A stretch of DNA of 64,000 bases from Typha latifolia (taxonomy: Eukaryota > Streptophyta > Magnoliopsida > Poales > Typhaceae): NCBI GenBank assembly GCA_019914945.1, contig CM034107.1, positions 8,370,001-8,434,000 on the forward strand, in the 5' to 3' direction. Position 1 is the first letter of the stretch. Each line of letters opens with the position of its first letter. The position numbers were made by a program, and so were the translations under genes. This document shows positions 12,063 through 23,648 of the stretch, piece after piece. A model generated the notes under the pieces. The model saw nothing but the letters and a program-made list of their open reading frames with translations, made no database searches and was not told the origin of the DNA.

Positions 12063-13021
12063 TGGTGGATTGATACGATTCGGACTTCACCGATTTCATT
12101 TCGAGCATGGATACACTTTAGGGATGTCTTTGTCTTTTATTTTAGTGTTTAATTCTAAAAAAATAACTTTTCTATATGTCACGTTTGAACGCGGGTGGAG
12201 TGCGTTCGAACGCGGTTGTGAATGCCTGCATCAGGTTCGCACATCTAGAGAGTGCGAAATGTGCGTTCGAACGTCGCATTCGAACGCGCCTGTGAACGCT
12301 TGCATCGCGTTCGCAAATCCAAAGAAGTGAGAAATATGTGCGTTCGAACGTGCTGCGAATGCCTGCATCGCATTTGCAAATCCATAGAAGTGAGAAATGT
12401 GTGCGTTTGAACTCAATCGGGCGCGTTCGAACGCGGTCGACAAAAATGCACTGTTTAGGGTTATTTTTGAATTGTTAGTTAGCCTCTAAAGGTGTGGATG
12501 GCAACCATAGAGTCATTATTGATGAATTGAGTTTTTGCCTTGTCTCCTTCGTCTTCTTCGCTCCCGTTCTCTCGATCCCCAGCGATGCCGCTTCTAGCCT
12601 CCCTTGACCGGCTAATCACCCTAGTCCACTTCTCCCCCTTTTTCCAATGTATTCAACACTTGCCCTAACCCTTCCATCACCCATAACACTTCTACCACCA
12701 CTTATTCACTCATGCCACCCCATTAACGCCAATCCACCACCATCCACCATCATCTAGGATCTCGTGCCTCCATCCACGGATCCTAAGATAGATCCCCTGA
12801 TGTTCGTCCACTAATTGGACGATATCTCGAGATCTCTACATCCGATTTGCCTGAAACTTGATTTGTTGGAAAGCTCTTTTCCGGGGCCTACGATTAAAAT
12901 CTCACATCCATCCGACAGCGGCATCTTTCAGAATCTATTTTGAAAGTTCCGTGTCAGATCTTGTCCAGATCTGAAAATTAGGATAGATCGAACCTTGGCC
13001 TAAGGGAAGATTGTATTAAAC
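12063..13021 (+). mobile_element. Gypsy LTR with palindrome array
   Basis: The LTR starts TGGTGGATTGATACG. TTCGAA-centred palindromes lie at 12180-12440, followed by the GTTAGCCTCTAAAGGTGTGG segment (the TATA box is degenerate compared with CTCTATAAATATGTGG elsewhere), a CT-rich U5 and then a primer-binding site at 13022. It is preceded by polyprotein tail and followed by a leader, so one LTR serves both sides, as left by unequal recombination. Confidence 0.7.
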
Positions 13022-13033
13022 TGGTATCAGAGC
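13022..13033 (+). other. Primer-binding site (tRNA-iMet type)
   Basis: TGGTATCAGAGC is the canonical plant primer site and directly follows the LTR end. Confidence 0.75.
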
Positions 13034-13240
13034 AGAGATCATATCACACTTTTCAAGGGCGTAATCATATCCAAAATTCAAGAAGATCCAACGGTTATAT
13101 TATCTGCAGCTTCCTTCGAAAGTCACGTCTTCAATCTATTCCGGAACCGTTATGAATCGGATCAAGCCGGTTCGTAAGAGATACTACTATAATTATTTTT
13201 TAAGTTAAGCATCAATAATTTAGTAGAAAAAGGACAAAAA
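13034..13240 (+). mobile_element. Gypsy leader remnant
   Basis: This short sequence after the primer site has no gag and fades into AT-rich DNA near 13190-13240. Confidence 0.4.
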
Positions 13241-13753
13241 TACTTTTAACTAACAAAGATTATGAAATATAGAATAAGGATAATTTCATATTTTTTATAT
13301 ATCTAAAATTGTTCAAATTTTAACGGTTAGTTAACCCCAAAGGATATCCTTGTAAAAAAAATAAGAGTTTTAAAGATATATCTTATATATGCAAAAATTG
13401 TGTGTTTTGAAGAATATATATATAAGTTTCAAATTTAGAGAGGGCATTCAAGCAAATATTGGATTTTTGAAGGGTATGCACGCAAATAAAACTCAAAGTG
13501 TAAAATATTCCCTCCCTAAAATTAATCGTATGATATTTTTTAATAAAAAAATGTGAACCAATGGAAAAAGAAGCATTTGGGAGGTTTTATATATGTTAAA
13601 ATGCGCCAATGTGTCACCAAACATATATATTGGTGTTTGTGAAACCGGGCCAAAGTTCATGGGTCTTGTCAATTGTGTAATTGTAATTAACTCTTTATCC
13701 AAAATTAAGTTAGCGAACTTAATGCATTGTTGGAGTCATCGTCAGCGGTAACA
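13241..13753 (+). promoter_or_regulatory. AT-rich upstream region of the CGR1-like gene
   Basis: AT-rich DNA has no transposon hallmarks that I can see. It leads into the GC-richer proximal promoter at 13754. The transcription start cannot be placed from the sequence. Confidence 0.4.
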
Positions 13754-13775
13754 AGCCCAGAAGCCCAGAAGCCCA
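13754..13775 (-). promoter_or_regulatory. Triple site II-type boxes (AGCCCA x3)
   Basis: AGCCCA occurs at 13754-13759, 13762-13767 and 13770-13775, evenly spaced by eight bases. The reverse complement is TGGGCT, a site II element (TGGGCY) bound by TCP factors. In plants, site II plus telo-box is established for ribosomal-protein and ribosome-biogenesis promoters. Confidence 0.65.
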
Positions 13776-13797
13776 GAGGCGAACTTACTCCCGTTCG

Positions 13798-13806
13798 AAA
13801 CCCTAA
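13798..13806 (+). promoter_or_regulatory. Telo-box
   Basis: AAACCCTAA lies 73 bases before the CDS start and 23 bases after the last site II box. A second partial form (TAACCCTAA) ends at the start codon itself, 13863-13871. Telo-boxes are typical of the 5' ends of plant translation and ribosome-assembly genes. Confidence 0.65.
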
Positions 13807-13870
13807 TAAACGCTCGCTTCATCGCCCCATCTCTTTCTCTTCTGCCTCCGTCCCCAAAACTCTAACCCTA

Positions 13871-14461
13871 ATGGCTTCCACTCTCGACTTCCGTTACCTA
13901 GACGAAGGCCTCGGCGGCGCTAAGAACAAGCGCAAGCGTTCCCAGTTCGATGCCCCTGACTCCATGGACGTCGATGAGGCCACCTCCTCCGCTGTCGCCG
14001 CCGCCGCCCCGCCGCCGGCGAAGAGGCAGGCCCTCCCCTCAGCTGACGATCCAGAAAAACCCGCCTTCGGTCGCCCCACCTACGATGGCGTGATCGCCGG
14101 CAAGGTTTCCGGCCGGAAGTGGAAGCAGGCGCGGGCCCACCGGGCGTCCGCCACCGCCGTCACCCGGCGTGGGAAGTCGTACGAGCTCCGATCGAAAGAG
14201 AAGGAGATGAAGCGGGCGTACCGGGAGAGGATGACGGAGCTCAAGGAGGAGATCCGACAGAACAAGTTGGACAAGAGGAAGAGGAGGGAGGAGAGGGAGA
14301 AGAAGAAGCAGGAGAACATTTTGAGGTCCGGTATGAAGTTGCAGAAGATTACGAACCCTAAGACCTTGAAGAAGATCGCCAAGTCGAAGCAGAGGAAGCT
14401 TCTTAAGGTTGTTCCAGATGAGCTGCTCAATAACAAACCCAGTAGTAAGAAGAAGGAATAG
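13871..14461 (+). CDS. CGR1: CGR1/CCDC86-like nucleolar rRNA-processing protein
   Basis: The 196-residue product is a small, highly basic, coiled-coil-like protein. Residues 1-70 are acidic/Ala-Pro rich with a KNKRKR basic patch. Residues ~75-95 hold the FGRPTYDGVIAGKVSGRKWK segment. Residues ~108-165 form a Lys/Arg/Glu-rich helix (SYELRSKEKEMKRAYRERM onward), followed by MKLQKITNPKTLKKIAKSKQ and a KKKE tail. The KVSGRKWK motif, the KEKEMKR helix and the NPKTLKK segment are the signature of the Cgr1 family, which acts in processing pre-rRNA for the 60S subunit in the nucleolus. There is no intron. The frame is open upstream to an ATG at 13727, but I chose 13871 because it begins MASTLDFRYLD, sits in a good ATGGC context and lies just after the telo-box and a 5'UTR-like TC-rich stretch. 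The family is known mainly from yeast and animals, so function here is by similarity. Confidence 0.85.
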   Translation: MASTLDFRYLDEGLGGAKNKRKRSQFDAPDSMDVDEATSSAVAAAAPPPAKRQALPSADDPEKPAFGRPTYDGVIAGKVSGRKWKQARAHRASATAVTRRGKSYELRSKEKEMKRAYRERMTELKEEIRQNKLDKRKRREEREKKKQENILRSGMKLQKITNPKTLKKIAKSKQRKLLKVVPDELLNNKPSSKKKE

Positions 14462-15753
14462 CTGCTATCTGGTAAATCCTCTGAGCCTTCTTATGTGACA
14501 AATCGGACGGCTATTTTGCTACCTACCATATTTCCGTAAGAATTAGAGTTCTTTGTTCTTTCCTACTGTTGGATCGTCTCTTGTAACAATAGTGAAATTA
14601 AGTAAACCCTAAGTAACGCTTCATGTCATTGTTGCTTCCTTTCTCCTTCAATTTGGCCGTTGGCACAATATGCTCTTTTCTTTCCAGCAAACTTTTACTT
14701 TGTATTAAGATTTTGATATCATCCTATTTGCATCCATGATTGTTATATTAAACTTGAGAATATGATGTTTTTTTTTTAAAATTTTACAAATGCTTTTCAT
14801 AATTTAAGGGTAATGTATGGCTTTCATTGTTTTTAACTTTAAGTATGTATTGTAGTCTTTCAATTTGTAAGAGTTGCGGTAGTGCTGTACTATACATGAT
14901 CTAGGTGCGATGATCCTCTGAGATTATCTAAGTTGGACACGTTAGACACTCATAACCATGTCATATAGCATTGTGAAACCAACCCAGTTAGCTGGTCAAT
15001 CTCAGTGATGTTATTGGCCTGCTCACCGGGGACAGATGACCATGCTTTGGCTAGGTAAGTAGTCTTTATGGATATAAAACAAAGACAAATAGGAGAAGTT
15101 TTTATTGATGAATGGTAAAGTAAAATTTGATGACCAAAATGAATAGTGTTTGATGCATGAAATATTTCTCGAATCTTCTTTAAGCAAATAAGAAGCTTGC
15201 CCTTACCAATAATTCACTCGTTAAACCTACATGGTATGCACTTTCTCTACAACAACCTAATATGACTTATTGCACAATATTGTTAAATGAAATAAAACCC
15301 TAATCACTGTTTATAATATGCGCTTGAAATAAAACCCTAATCACTGTTCTAAAAATGCTGGATTGTGTAGCCCTAGGCATTATGCGGTGGGGTTACCGTC
15401 GGTGTTCCGTGGGCGTGGGCGCTTTTCAAAACATTAAATAATTCCTTATCAAGCACACGAGTAAAGAAAGCAATTCTTTTAAACATTTAAAATGTGGAGT
15501 TCGATTTAACAAAAGAATTGAAGATGAAGAATAGATAAGATAATAAGATAATAAGAATTGATAACTATAAAAATTAAAAAATAATACGATAAAAAGATAA
15601 GATAAATAAGGGAACCAGGCTTACCTTTTTAATATGGCAATTTCGTACGCTTATCTCTTCGGGCGTTACTTTTAAATTATTTCTTTAGCAATCACGTCAA
15701 AATTAACTCTTGCTCAATACCCCATAAATGCAACAATCTTTTGTAGATAGAGT
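14462..15753. other. 3' flank of the CGR1-like gene
   Basis: The first ~150 bases are probably 3'UTR (T-rich, no clear AATAAA). The rest is ordinary AT-rich intergenic DNA. A short phrase (AAATAAAACCCTAATCACTG) is repeated at about 15290 and 15328. No gene or mobile element is visible. Confidence 0.5.
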
Positions 15754-16139
15754 TAGACATAACATGGCCCGACCCACCAATTATTCAACCCAACCCACAT
15801 TTTAGCTATTTTTAAATTTTTTTTTACTATTAGCTTATTTTTAAAAAAATATTTATATCCTTCCATTTAAAAAATAAAATAATAAATTAAAAAAATTTAA
15901 ATGTGTGCTTTAAAAAAATGTAAAACGGTACAGTACTAAAATTTTAGTTGTTGTAGCATAACAGGTAAGTACTGTAGCAGAACGGGCGGGCCTAGTTGCG
16001 AGCCAAACAGGCAGGCTTTCAGGCCGAGTCGGGCGAGCAAAGGGCTGGCTCATGCAGTCCATGGGTAGTCCGGGCTCAGGCCTGGCCGGGCCTAAACCGG
16101 GGCCGGACACAGGTGGGCTGGGCCGTTTGATCAAGTCCA
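15754..16139 (-). mobile_element. hAT-type MITE, 386 bp, with 8-bp target duplication
   Basis: The flanks are identical: GATAGAGT at 15746-15753 and 16140-16147. Ends read TAGACATAACAT on the left and, reverse-complemented, TGGACTTGATCA on the right. Inside, GGCCC/GGGCC-rich ends surround an AT core. The interior is the reverse complement of the copy at 33830-34415, including the CCCGCC-CGTT-GGC-CGCAACTAGG segment. There is no coding capacity, and the 8-bp duplication places it with hAT. Confidence 0.85.
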
Positions 16140-16557
16140 GATAGAGTAGAATTGTCGATTCCATGTGAATAGGGTGGCAAAGAATATGATGAGAGAATAT
16201 AATGAAATACATGTGATTATTATTGTTATAAAAAGTTAAATAAAAATAATAAGCAAGTGATACAAATTGGGAAAAGAGTCAGCTCTCATAGACTTTTTAG
16301 ATTTTATCTATTCTTAAATTCAACCTTTCTAACACAATTTAAGAGTTTCACATTCCAAACCCTAAAATCGGATGATTTAACATTATATTATGAAAGAAAA
16401 TCTAAAGCTATTTTATTGATTTTTTTTAATATTTACTAAGCATGTAGCTAATTCTATTTAGCTTATTCTGAGATCTGAAGGTGACAACGCTTATTTCGAA
16501 ATACATAATTATCAGAATATATGTATTTTGAAATAAAATAAATCAACATTTAAGTAA
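16140..16557. other. AT-rich DNA without recognised features
   Basis: No gene, terminal repeat or regulatory motif could be supported. Confidence 0.5.
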
Positions 16558-18508
16558 GGGAGCATCTCCATTCTCTGCTCTAAATATGGAGCCAATAGCC
16601 TTACGCACCTGGCTCTATATTTATTAAAATAATAATATAATATATATTTATATTATTTATTTTAAATTACTTAATAGGTCCTCTTAGTGTTATTAGTTTT
16701 TAATAAAAAAATATTTGGTTAGAAAACTTGCATCGAGATCTTTAAAATAAGTTTAGTATCCAATAATTTCATAATAATTTTAAATTACTAATTTTTTAAT
16801 TAAAAATATCGAAATTATATTACACGAAATAAATATTAAAATAAGCATTATATGTCGTTAACTAAAAATATCAAAATTAGATTACACAAAATAAGCATAA
16901 ATTAACATTTATAGCCACCGGTTCCATAGCCATCAGTTTCGTAGCCACCTCCGCTACAATTTCAACGATTCCTTGCTCGACATAAGAAGATTCAAGATAG
17001 AGAGGCTCATGTTGAGCTTCGAAATACACTAATTGAACACGTATGGTAGAGGCATGGGAATAAAGGAATATAATTTTTAATTTAATTTTTATTTGATGTA
17101 TTTTATATTTGATATATTTCATATCTGATATATTTTAATATTTAATATAATTATATTGTGAAATAATTTTGAATAATTATATTTTAGGACACATTGATTT
17201 TAAATAATAATAAAAATATTTATTTTATAAATAATAAAATATTATACTCATTTTTATAAATAATAAAATTTTTAAATTTTAAATTAACTTAAAAATAATT
17301 TAATATGAGACTTATTTTAAATTCTCGATGAAACCTTTTCAACAATACTATTTTTGTTAAACACCGATTAATAAAATTAGTTATATACTCAGTTTAACTA
17401 ACTAGATTTTTTAATAAAGGATACAGATGAAATTAAAATTATTAAATGTAATACTTATTATGCAAATTTAGAATTTCTAAAAAACTTTAAAAAAATGGAG
17501 AAGGGTTCGATTTTTTTGTGGGGTTCAAAGCTCCAAATTTTAAGCTAGTAAGAGCAGCTCCAATAGGACTCCAAATTCCGAATTTAGAGACAGGTGGAGC
17601 TCCAAATTTGGAGCTAGCAACACTGGGACTCCAAATTTTGAGCCCCACCGAAAAAAATGGAGACCGGCTCCATTTGTTTTTTTAGCTTTTTAAAAATATT
17701 AAATTTGCCTAATAATTATTGCATTCAAAATTTTTAATTTCATCTATATCCTTTATTAAATAATCTAGTTAGTTAAACTGAGTATATAATTAGTTTTACT
17801 AATCAATTTTTAACAAAAATAATACCATTGGAAAGGTCTCATCGAGACCTTTAAAATGAGTCTAATATTAAATTATTTTTGAGTTAATTTAAAATTTTAA
17901 TTTTTTATTATTTATAAAAATGAGTCTAATAAATTATGTGTCATAAAATATAATTACTCAAATTATTTCTCAATATAAATATTAAATATTAAAATACATC
18001 AAATATGAAATATATTAAATAAAAATTGTATTAAAATTTATACTCCTTCGTTCTCGTGCTTCTGCCATAAATGTTCAATCAGTGTATTTCGAAGCTCAAA
18101 ATGATTTTACCAGACTATTAAACATCTATTATTTTATTATAAAATGTTAATTTATGCTTATTTTATGTAATGTAATTTTAATATTTTTAGTTAACGATAT
18201 GTAATGCTTATTTCGATATTTATTTTGTGTAATGTAATTTCGATGTGTTTAATTAAAAAATTAGTAATTTAAAATTACTTCTGAAACTGTTGAATATTAG
18301 TCTTATTTAAATATCTCGATGAGAGTTTTCTAACCATATATTTTTTATTAAAAAATAATATCACTAATAGGACCTATTAAGTAATTTTAAATAGTTAATA
18401 TAAATATATTATTATTATTATTATTATTAGTATTATTTTAATAAATATGGAGCCGGGTGCTCCTGCTCTATTTTTTGGCTCCAAAGGCTCCAACCGTAGG
18501 AGATGCTC
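16558..18508. mobile_element. Fold-back TIR element 1 (two ~1 kb inverted arms)
   Basis: The left end GGGAGCATCTCC is mirrored by GGAGATGCTCC at 18498-18508. The left arm (16558-17550) and right arm (17551-18508) are reverse complements over most of their length. Matched marks are GAAAAC-TGCATCGAGATC (~16722) against GATATCTCGATGAGAGTTTT-type (~18318), and ACTCAGTTTAACTAACTAGA (17387) against TCTAGTTAGTTAAACTGAGT (17764). TAA precedes the left end. TIR style and a TAA target suggest PIF/Harbinger. A short non-repeated insert (16910-17060) sits in the left arm. Confidence 0.65.
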
Positions 18509-19976
18509 CTCCAATAGTAGGCTCCATATTTATTAAAATATTTATATTACCTAGTTTAAATTACTTAATAGATCCTTTTAGTATTATTATTTTTTAATAA
18601 AAAATATATGGTTAGAAAACTCTCATCGAGATCTTTAAAATAAGACTAATATTTAATAGTTTCAAAAGTAATTTTAAATTACTAATTTTTTAATTAAACG
18701 CATTGAAATTATATTACACGAAATAAACATCGAAATAAGTATTACACATCATTAACTAAAAATATCAAAATTATATTAAATAAAATAAGCAAAAATTAAT
18801 ATTTGATAATAAAAATAATAGATGTTTAATAATTTGGTAAGTCATCTCCATAGCTTTGGTAGGAAATTGTCTAGTAAGTCTCTCATTGAAGCACGGGAAA
18901 TGAAGGAATATAAATTTTAATATAATTTTTATTTGATATATTTCATGTTTGATGTATTTCATATCTGATATATTTTAATATTGAATATTTACGTTAGGAA
19001 ATAATTTTGAGTAATTATATTTTAGGAAACACAATTTATTATACTCATTTTTATAAATAATAAAAAATTTAAAATTTAAATTAACTAAAAAATAATTTAA
19101 TATTGGACTCATTTTAAAGGTCTCGATGAGATCTTTCCAATGGTATTATTTTTATTAAAAATCGATCAGTAAAACTAATTAAATACTCAGTTTAACTAAC
19201 TAGATTATTTAATAAAAGATATAAATTATTTTTCAATTAATTTAAATTTTAAATTTTTTATTATTTATAAAAATGAGTGTAATATTTATTATTTATAAAA
19301 TAAATATGTTTATTATTATTTAAAATCAATGTGTCCTAAAATATAATTACTCAAAATTATTTCCTAATATAAATATTAAATATTAAAATACATCAGATAT
19401 GAAATATATTAAATAAAAATTACATCAATATAGAAGAGGTAGATAAAATCAAGAAAGATGAGGTGACTACGGAACCGAAACTGTTGACTATGGAGATGAC
19501 TTACTAGACTATTAAATATCTATTATTTTTATTATGAAATGTTAATTTCTACTTATTTTATGTAAATGTAATTTTGATATTTTTAGTTAATGACATGTAA
19601 TACTTATTTCGATGTTTATTTTGTGTAATATAATTTCTATGTGTTTAATTAAAAAATTAGTAATTTAAAATTATTTTTTAAAACTATTGGATATTAGTTT
19701 TATTTTAAAGATCTCGATGAGAGTTTTCTAACTATATATTTTTTTATTAAAAAATAATAATACTAAGATGACCTATTAATTAATTTAAAATAACTAATAT
19801 ATATATATTATTATTATTTTAATAAATATGGAGTTCGTTGTGTTGGAGTGCATTGGGCTCTTGGCTTCAATATGACTCTAAATATGGAGAATCGATTGAA
19901 GATGATGTAATAGAGTTCGGTTGGAAGGTGTAGCGGGCTCCATATTCTAAATTTGGAGCCCGGTTCTAGTTGCTCT
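18509..19976. mobile_element. Fold-back TIR element 2, same family
   Basis: It starts directly after element 1 and again has a forward arm (18509-19217) followed by a reverse arm (19218-19976) of the same ~1 kb unit. It ends in GTTGCTCT followed by TAA. The arm junction lacks the ~350-base tail present between the arms of element 1. Together the two elements give four alternating +/-/+/- copies of one unit. Confidence 0.6.
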
Positions 19977-20130
19977 TAACGTTGATATGATTAGCTTCCT
20001 TCTTTTTTGCTATATTATTTTTCTCTTTCTTTTATTTCCCTTCTCGCTTTCTTTTTTTTTCAGTGTATTTTTCACTCAACCCTCACTCTTTTTGTTTACA
20101 AGAAGGAAAAAAAACTGTGAACTTCAACAT

Positions 20131-20140
20131 TTTTTTTTTG
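20131..20140 (-). other. Poly(A) tail of the LINE
   Basis: A T run on the plus strand is the poly(A) end of the minus-strand LINE. It marks the 3' terminus, with AT-rich flank to its left. Confidence 0.6.
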
Positions 20141-20281
20141 AATAGTTAGCTATATTAGGCTGACCTATCCTCCTGCCGGGATAACGGCCTCCTCCAAAAC
20201 GAGGTTACATAATTCCAGGGGAAGTGGGTCTGTCGGCCCAAGCCTAACAAACCCCAGACTCTGCTTTCCACATTTGGTTGC

Positions 20282-20806
20282 CTACTCGGCCACTTTGTTC
20301 CCCTCTCGCCTTACATGACTCAGGCGACAATTTACAAAAGAGTTGAGTAACGTGGCGCACTCAGCAACTAATCCCCTAACTTCCCACGGACAGCTGACCC
20401 TTTTCTGCATGATCCGAACTAACTCCAATGAGTCGGATTCTACCTCCACCTTAGTGTAGCCCGCAGCAAGTCGCAGTCCCAACCGAAGGGCGTGCCCCTC
20501 GGTTCGTAGCGACGCCTCGCCGGCGGATGGTTCCCACGCTGCCGCTACTAAGGTACCGTCCGCGGCCCTTATCACGGCCCCTGCCCCTCCAAGATGATCC
20601 ACCCCAGAGAAAGCACCGTCCACGTTGACCTTGATCCACCCCTCCGTTGGGTGTGTCCACCTTGACACCTGCGGCCTCGCCGGAGTGTAACTTGGGCGAC
20701 CTTGCTTTGCATAGTCCTTAGCGAGTTGGGACTGCTCTCGGACTAGCATGTCAACATGCATCTCAGCGCCTCCAAAAACCTTCGCGTTGTGCAGCTTCCA
20801 AAGCAT
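20282..20806 (-). pseudogene. LINE RNase H domain
   Basis: The frame shows WIKVNVDGAFSG, then GGAGAVIRAADG, EGHALRLGLRLAAGY and VEVESDSLELV. This matches the plant LINE RNase H core with its D..E..D carboxylates. It ends VRREGNKVAE before a stop, where functional copies continue with the last catalytic Asp (usually NxVAD), so the domain is cut at that point. Confidence 0.75.
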
Positions 20807-20863
20807 CCATATCGTGGACGCTATTATTGCCTTGCGGTCCAGGGTCTCTTCCGGGTCTGCATT

Positions 20864-21403
20864 CTAGGACGTGGTGATCCAGTCTTCCGTCAGCATGGAT
20901 GGCCACTCGTTACCCCATTCTTTGCTTGTAGCCAGCGCTCCCCAGATCTCATTTGCAGCCCTACATGTGAAGAAAAGGTGCGCTACACTTTCTCTATGAA
21001 TCCCACACATGGCGCAATTCTCGTCCGGGCCGACTCGCATCACGTAGAGGCGCACCCGCGTTGGCAAGCTCCCCCACAGAAGCTTCCATGCAAATAGGCG
21101 AACTCTCGGGGCCACCCGCAGTCGCCAAAGATCGGTCCATCCTGCCCAACTGTCTTGGCACCTCGGGTGGATGAAGGCGTAGATGGATTTGGCCTTGGGT
21201 TCACCCGCTCGCTCCGACCACCAGATCCACCTATCCGGCCCGGCCGCGTCCGTCAGCTCTGTGGTGCGAATTTGGAAAGCAAGGTCAAGTCCGGCTTCCT
21301 CCACCAGTCGGTCCGCCTGCTCCGTGGACTCAGCTATTAGATCGTGGATAGCATTTCTTCGTTCATCAGCCTCGGGTGCATTTGCCGTGGCTGACGGTTC
21401 CAT
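20864..21403 (-). pseudogene. LINE zf-RVT domain region
   Basis: It contains WTDLWRLRVAPRVRLFAWKL and CAMCGIHRESVAHLFFTC, the zinc-binding reverse-transcriptase C-terminal domain common in plant LINEs (W..LW....P.......W......L, then CxxC...H....C). It lies between the reverse transcriptase and RNase H frames and is separated from them by stops or frameshifts. Confidence 0.75.
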
Positions 21404-21459
21404 GGTACCGCATATAGCTAAGGTTCGCTAGCTGCTTTTGTCGTTCTTCCGTTGCCTAT

Positions 21460-22220
21460 CTACTTGCGACACCCGCCTCGGATTGTGATCGCCGTGTTAA
21501 CTAGCGCTCGCCAGACCCACGAAGCTCTAGCTGGAACGCTGGGGATCCAGGGGTTAAGCTCGCCATACTTGGCTCTCAGTAGCTTCACCCACGGGCTTTC
21601 CTGCCGATTCAGAACTTTGAATACTAGTTTCCCGAGGAGCGCCACCCTTGCCTCCTCCAACTTTCTTATCGGTAAGCCCCCTTCGGCCTTCGAGCTTGTC
21701 ACTGTGTTCCAGTTTTGGAGGTGGAGACCTCGCCCTGCCCTGCTCTCCCATAGGAAGGACCGAGCTTTCTTCTCTATTGCTTGTAGGATAGTATCTGGCA
21801 GCCACGTGCATCCCAACCAGTACGTCGGGAAAGCCATGATCGTGGCATTTATCAAGGTGAGTTTTCCGGTGATGGAGAGTACCCCGCGTTTCCACTCGGC
21901 AAGTTTTCTGCCCACTCGGTCCACCAGCGCCTGATGTTCCCGAACTCTCACTCGGCGGTCCGAGATGAGCACACCCAGGTATGTAAACGACATAGTCGCC
22001 ATTTGTATACCCATGCAGTTGTAGAGCATCGTCTCCCTCTCCTTATCTATCCACCGGGGTAGGAGAAGCTGAGATTTCTCGAGGTTAACCTTTTGGTTGG
22101 TTAGCTTGGTGTAGTCTGCGAGGCACTCTTGGATACTTAGCGCATTCGACTCGGTTGCTTGCACTGTGATGAGGAGGTCGTCGGCATACAGCAGGTGGGT
22201 GAGTTGGGCATTATTGAATT
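21460..22220 (-). pseudogene. LINE reverse transcriptase, C-terminal half
   Basis: The frame begins inside the enzyme with LTHLLYADDLLI, the YADD catalytic motif of the palm. It continues through the thumb (KLTNQKVNLEKSQLL, YLGVLISDRR, KLAEWKRGVLSITGKLTLIN). Fingers and the first catalytic Asp are missing. The ~28 residues before the YADD segment in the open frame are flanking DNA, not LINE. Confidence 0.8.
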
Positions 22221-23648
22221 TCTGTTTATGATTAAGGAAAGGTGAAATACTTAATATTTGACATCTTGAGGTTATTATTTTTATTTTAGGACAATTCAAA
22301 TGCAAAATTTGATTAATGAGCAGTCTATTATTTCAAATGTTTCAAATTTTAGTAATATTAACTTGAATAATTTAGGGGCAAAAGGGTCGTCTCATCTCAA
22401 TTATCTTACTGATCAGTCCTTTGACTTAAATGGACAGTATGTACGTGATCCTCATAACATTGTCACAGCAAATGTTATTGACTCTCATGATGGCAATGTG
22501 AATCTTGGTGAAAAATTTCCTATCATTGATTGTATCGATTCGTTTTTAAATAACAAAACAATTCCGAATCTATAAAAAGAATTCCTTATCTTTATCATAG
22601 CAAATGATTTATTTATATAGCAGATGTTTCAAAACTCATCAGAGTTTGCAAAAGCCTGTTAAAACTAACCTTTAGATGATTATTGTCCAATGCAATTTAA
22701 ATGATTGTCCATGGGAGATAAATGCTATAAAGATGCTAGGTTTTGCTACATTCAACATAAAATATCTTATTAGACAATACACATCTAGAAGGTGTATATC
22801 TAGGAGGGATCATAAGTAATTTATAAGTTTATTTATATGCGATGAAGTGCTTGAGCAGATACTGAAGCATACACACCAAAGATGATTAAAATTGATTTGG
22901 AGAAAAAAATTTGGTATTTTAGTAGGTTACTATAAGACATATCGCGCTAAATGAAAGGTAATATAAGCGATTTGTGACAACTATGAGGAATCTTACAAGT
23001 GGTTGTAATGTTACCTTCGTGCACTTAAAAAGAAAGATCCTGATACAGTAACAAAACTTCAATAGGTTGACTTTGAACATTTTAAGCGCGTATTTGAGTT
23101 TTTGGTATATGTTTGCGTTCATTCAAATCACATTTGTAGCCATGGCTCGCATAAATGCTACTTTTTTAATTGGCAAACATAAATGTTGCTTACTTGTTAG
23201 GACTACTTTGGATGCTAATAATCAAATCTTTTTAATAACATTTTGTGTGGCCGAAACTGAAAACACTGAATCATTAACTTGGGTTTTATAAATTTTTGGG
23301 TATCAATTGAGTCGTTTGACCGGATGATGATATTATTAGATAGGTAAAAGGGATTGATTCGTGCAACGAATGATGCATTTTCAAAAACTTGTCATTTTTA
23401 TGCTATATTTCGTTAAAAAAAATTTAAATGCTCCAAAAGGTTTTCCTCAATATAATAAAGTTTGAGCAGCAACATAAGTTTATAGCGAGATAGAGTTTAA
23501 TTATCTAATAGTGTAGATGGAACACAAGTAGTGTCAACATTATGCTTACATAAGTAAAATTTATATAAGTATGTAGGCTAATTATTGTTTTCCGAATAGA
23601 AGATACTCTACACTAACAATTAATATGTCTGAAAGTTTAAACAATATT
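22221..23648 (+). pseudogene. Mutator-like (MULE) transposase remnant, part 1
   Basis: An initial 91-codon frame (22300-22575) of unrecognised Asn-rich protein is followed by a broken region. In shifting frames it shows the N-terminal MULE DNA-binding stretch (TSRRCISRRDHKQF) and then the transposase core start: INATFLIGKHKCCLLV, LDANNQIFLITFCVAETENT. This corresponds to the family segment IDGTFL.G.Y.G.LL.A...D.NN.I.P.AFA..E.E. Numerous stops and frameshifts show it is dead. It is interrupted at 23649 by a solo LTR and resumes at 26793. Confidence 0.7.
23644..23648 (+). other. Target-site duplication, left
   Basis: ATATT before the solo LTR is repeated directly after it at 26788-26792. Confidence 0.7.

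Larger units (their letters stand above)
20131..22220 (-). mobile_element. 5'-truncated LINE (L1-type with C-terminal RNase H)
   Basis: On the minus strand the order is the 3' part of a reverse transcriptase (from ~22215), a zinc-knuckle-like zf-RVT domain, an RNase H domain, a ~150-base 3'UTR and poly(A). The endonuclease and first half of the reverse transcriptase are absent, typical of 5' truncation. The body is GC-richer than its surroundings. No target-site duplication could be matched, so one edge may be altered. Confidence 0.8.

Noticed and set aside
13727..13870. Upstream ATG that would extend the CGR1-like protein by 48 residues
   Set aside because: The added part includes the site II boxes and telo-box translated as protein and lacks family similarity; the ATG at 13871 fits the family N-terminus.
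22300..22575. Independent small gene encoding a 91-residue Asn-rich protein
   Set aside because: It is unrecognised and directly upstream of a MULE transposase remnant on the same strand, so it is more likely part of that element.
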